The translations under genes were made by a program, and so were the position numbers. A stretch of DNA of 64,000 nucleotides from Microbacterium oleivorans (GTDB lineage: Bacteria > Actinomycetota > Actinomycetes > Actinomycetales > Microbacteriaceae): NCBI RefSeq assembly GCF_001691565.1, contig NZ_MAYO01000003.1, positions 2,159,851 through 2,223,850 on the forward strand. The letters run 5' to 3'. The notes beneath the pieces were generated by a model. The model worked only from the letters and a program-made list of their open reading frames with translations, had not been told where the DNA came from and ran no database searches. This document shows positions 62,664 to 64,000 of this stretch, piece after piece (the stretch's first letter is position 1; each line of letters starts with the position of its first letter).

Positions 62664-63158
62664 TTACCCGTAGGTATCGCGAGGGCCGCGCCCTGGAACG
62701 GCTCTGGGGCCCCATTTCCACGAGGGGACGTCCGGGCCTACGAAACGCACGGACTCGACACCCGCCTCGGGGAAGCGCCGGACCAGTTCGGTCACGATCG
62801 TCGCCCGCATCAGATGCAGGTTCTTCGCCCATGCCGTCGAATCGCACTGAACCGTGAGGACGCCGTCGCTCAGCGCGACGGGGTCGGCGTGACGCGCGGT
62901 CTCCTCACCGGCGACCTCGGCCCACTTGAGAACGAGGTCCTCCTTGGCGAGCTGCACGTCCCACCCGGACTGACGCGTGAGGTCGGCGAGCAGGTCTCCG
63001 ACGCCCTTCGGATCCCGGCCGGACGTGAACGGCTGGTTCTCGTCGTCGTCGTTCCGGCGCCGCTTCCGGCGCTTCTTCGCCGCGGAGGGTTCGAGCCCGC
63101 GCAGTCGCATATATGTCGCGACCGTCTCGGGGATGCCGGCGGGATCAGACATCGGCAT
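62664..63158 (-). CDS. dciA: DciA family protein (DUF721, helicase-loading factor)
   Basis: A 164-residue DUF721/DciA protein: basic linker AAKKRRKRRRNDDDEN, DLLADLTRQSGWDVQL, then the KH-like core LVLKWAEVAGEETARHADPV, LTVQCDSTAWAKNLHLMRATIV. DciA recruits DnaB helicase where DnaC/DnaI is absent. It overlaps recF by 14 bases; the usual order is recF-dciA-gyrB. ATG at 63152 is an alternative start. Confidence 0.93.
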   Translation of the reverse strand: MPMSDPAGIPETVATYMRLRGLEPSAAKKRRKRRRNDDDENQPFTSGRDPKGVGDLLADLTRQSGWDVQLAKEDLVLKWAEVAGEETARHADPVALSDGVLTVQCDSTAWAKNLHLMRATIVTELVRRFPEAGVESVRFVGPDVPSWKWGPRAVPGRGPRDTYG

Positions 63159-64000
63159 CCGTCACGATCGTGCCCGCCTCGACGCGGACCGTCCGCACGC
63201 GGAGCGTCTCGGGGACGTCGCCTTCGACGGCGGCGGTGACGATCACCTGTTCGAAGTCGGCGACCACCCCTGCCAGACGGGCGCGTCGATCGGCGTCGAG
63301 CTCGGCGAAGACGTCATCGAGGATGACGATCGGGTCACCCAATCGCAGCTGATCGCGCAGGAGCTGCGCCGACGACAGCCGCAGCGACAGCGCGGTCGAC
63401 CACGATTCGCCGTGCGACGCGTACCCCTTCACGGGAAGTCCGCGCAGCCGCAGGAGCAGGTCGTCGCGGTGCGGGCCGACCAGAGTGACGCCGCGGTCCA
63501 GTTCCTGCGCGCGTTTCGCCGCGAGACCGGCGCGGAAGGATGCCGCGATCGCGTCGGCTCCGACGGCCGACCCGCTCTGCGTGACTGCGGCGCCGTCGTC
63601 CTCCGGGTCGGCACCGTCGACGGTCAGCGTCCACTCCAGCTCCGGGTCGTGATCGGCACCGGCGATCGCCTCGTACGCATCCCGCATCGGCTGCGCGAGA
63701 TCCTCCGCCAGCCGCAGGCGAGCGAGGATGATCTCCGTGCCGAGGGAGACGAGCTTGTCGTCCCACACGTCGAGCGTCGTGAGCTGTTCGGCCTTGAGGC
63801 TCCGAGCCCGCGCGGATTTGAGCAGCGCCGTTCGCTGCTTGAGCACGCGGTCGTAGTCGGCCAGCACCCCGGTCATGCGGGGAGAGCGCTGGACGAGCAG
63901 CTGATCGGCGAAACGGCGCCGCGACGACGGGTCCCCTCGGACGATCTGCAGGTCTTCCGGGGCGAACAGCACCACCTGCGCGTAGCGCGGGAGCTCCGAG
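63145..64000 (-). CDS. recF: RecF, C-terminal part (5' end outside window)
   Basis: The frame is open to the right edge and gives about 285 residues of RecF: YAQVVLFAPEDLQIVRGDPS, RRRFADQLLVQRSP, the signature GESWSTALSLRLSSAQLLRD and Walker B PIVILDDVFAELDADRRARL. RecF is an SMC-like ATPase that loads RecA at gapped DNA. The Walker A part lies beyond the window, next to dnaN. Confidence 0.97.
   Translation of the reverse strand, partial: SELPRYAQVVLFAPEDLQIVRGDPSSRRRFADQLLVQRSPRMTGVLADYDRVLKQRTALLKSARARSLKAEQLTTLDVWDDKLVSLGTEIILARLRLAEDLAQPMRDAYEAIAGADHDPELEWTLTVDGADPEDDGAAVTQSGSAVGADAIAASFRAGLAAKRAQELDRGVTLVGPHRDDLLLRLRGLPVKGYASHGESWSTALSLRLSSAQLLRDQLRLGDPIVILDDVFAELDADRRARLAGVVADFEQVIVTAAVEGDVPETLRVRTVRVEAGTIVTDADV

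Overview
The window is high-GC actinobacterial chromosome, most likely a Microbacteriaceae member of the Microbacterium type. The evidence is the conserved block gyrB-gyrA-DUF3566-tRNA-Ile-tRNA-Ala with dciA and recF beside it, the fhaA-fhaB-pstP-rodA-pbpA-pknA-pknB kinase/cell-wall operon, crgA, a class E-type sortase, NucS mismatch endonuclease, and many leaderless genes (TANNNT box 6-7 nt before ATG/GTG). recF runs off the right edge, so dnaN, dnaA and oriC probably lie just beyond it.

Layout. 1-2.6 kb: 5' part of purA, a PadR/membrane-protein pair and a Pr6Pr membrane protein. 2.6-10 kb: a sugar ABC operon of the YtfQRT-YjfF (galactofuranose-type) family with two different ATPase genes and a LacI regulator, with three LacI-like operators before the binding-protein gene. 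10.2-14.9 kb: argG, then a TetR-controlled operon holding a degenerate ABC-ATPase-like protein and a YhgE/Pip membrane protein. 14.9-21.1 kb: a complete Mrp/Mnh multisubunit Na+(K+)/H+ antiporter operon (A/B fused, C-G). 21.2-28.8 kb: LacI/MFS divergent pair, nucS, HAD phosphatase, cold-shock gene, a CoA-disulfide-reductase/rhodanese fusion under a CsoR/CstR-like palindrome, two VOC proteins and an FUSC membrane protein. 28.9-32.3 kb: an arsenic cluster (arsO-like flavoprotein, aquaglyceroporin, arsC; divergent arsR-arsN) without an ArsB/Acr3 pump and with two ArsR-type operators.

32.4-41.7 kb is an accessory island ending at tRNA-Leu(CAG). It holds a HIRAN protein, a broken XRE/membrane gene, a secreted protein with a four-helix membrane partner, small hypotheticals, a tyrosine-recombinase-like gene translationally coupled to a DDE transposase-like gene, an AlbA_2/HATPase (Schlafen/RecG-like) protein and an XRE remnant. 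This is the most likely place for an undescribed system; the recombinase-transposase pair and the shared palindromic intergenic elements are the strongest leads.

41.9-64 kb is core genome: the PknA/PknB signalling and cell-elongation operon, a trpG-like amidotransferase, a 55-residue membrane protein, sortase, crgA, rhomboid protease, peptidyl-prolyl isomerase, YbaK-type deacylase, Nudix, two tRNAs, a VIT-type transporter, DUF3566, gyrA, gyrB, dciA and partial recF. Function calls rest on motifs and family memory; no database search was run.
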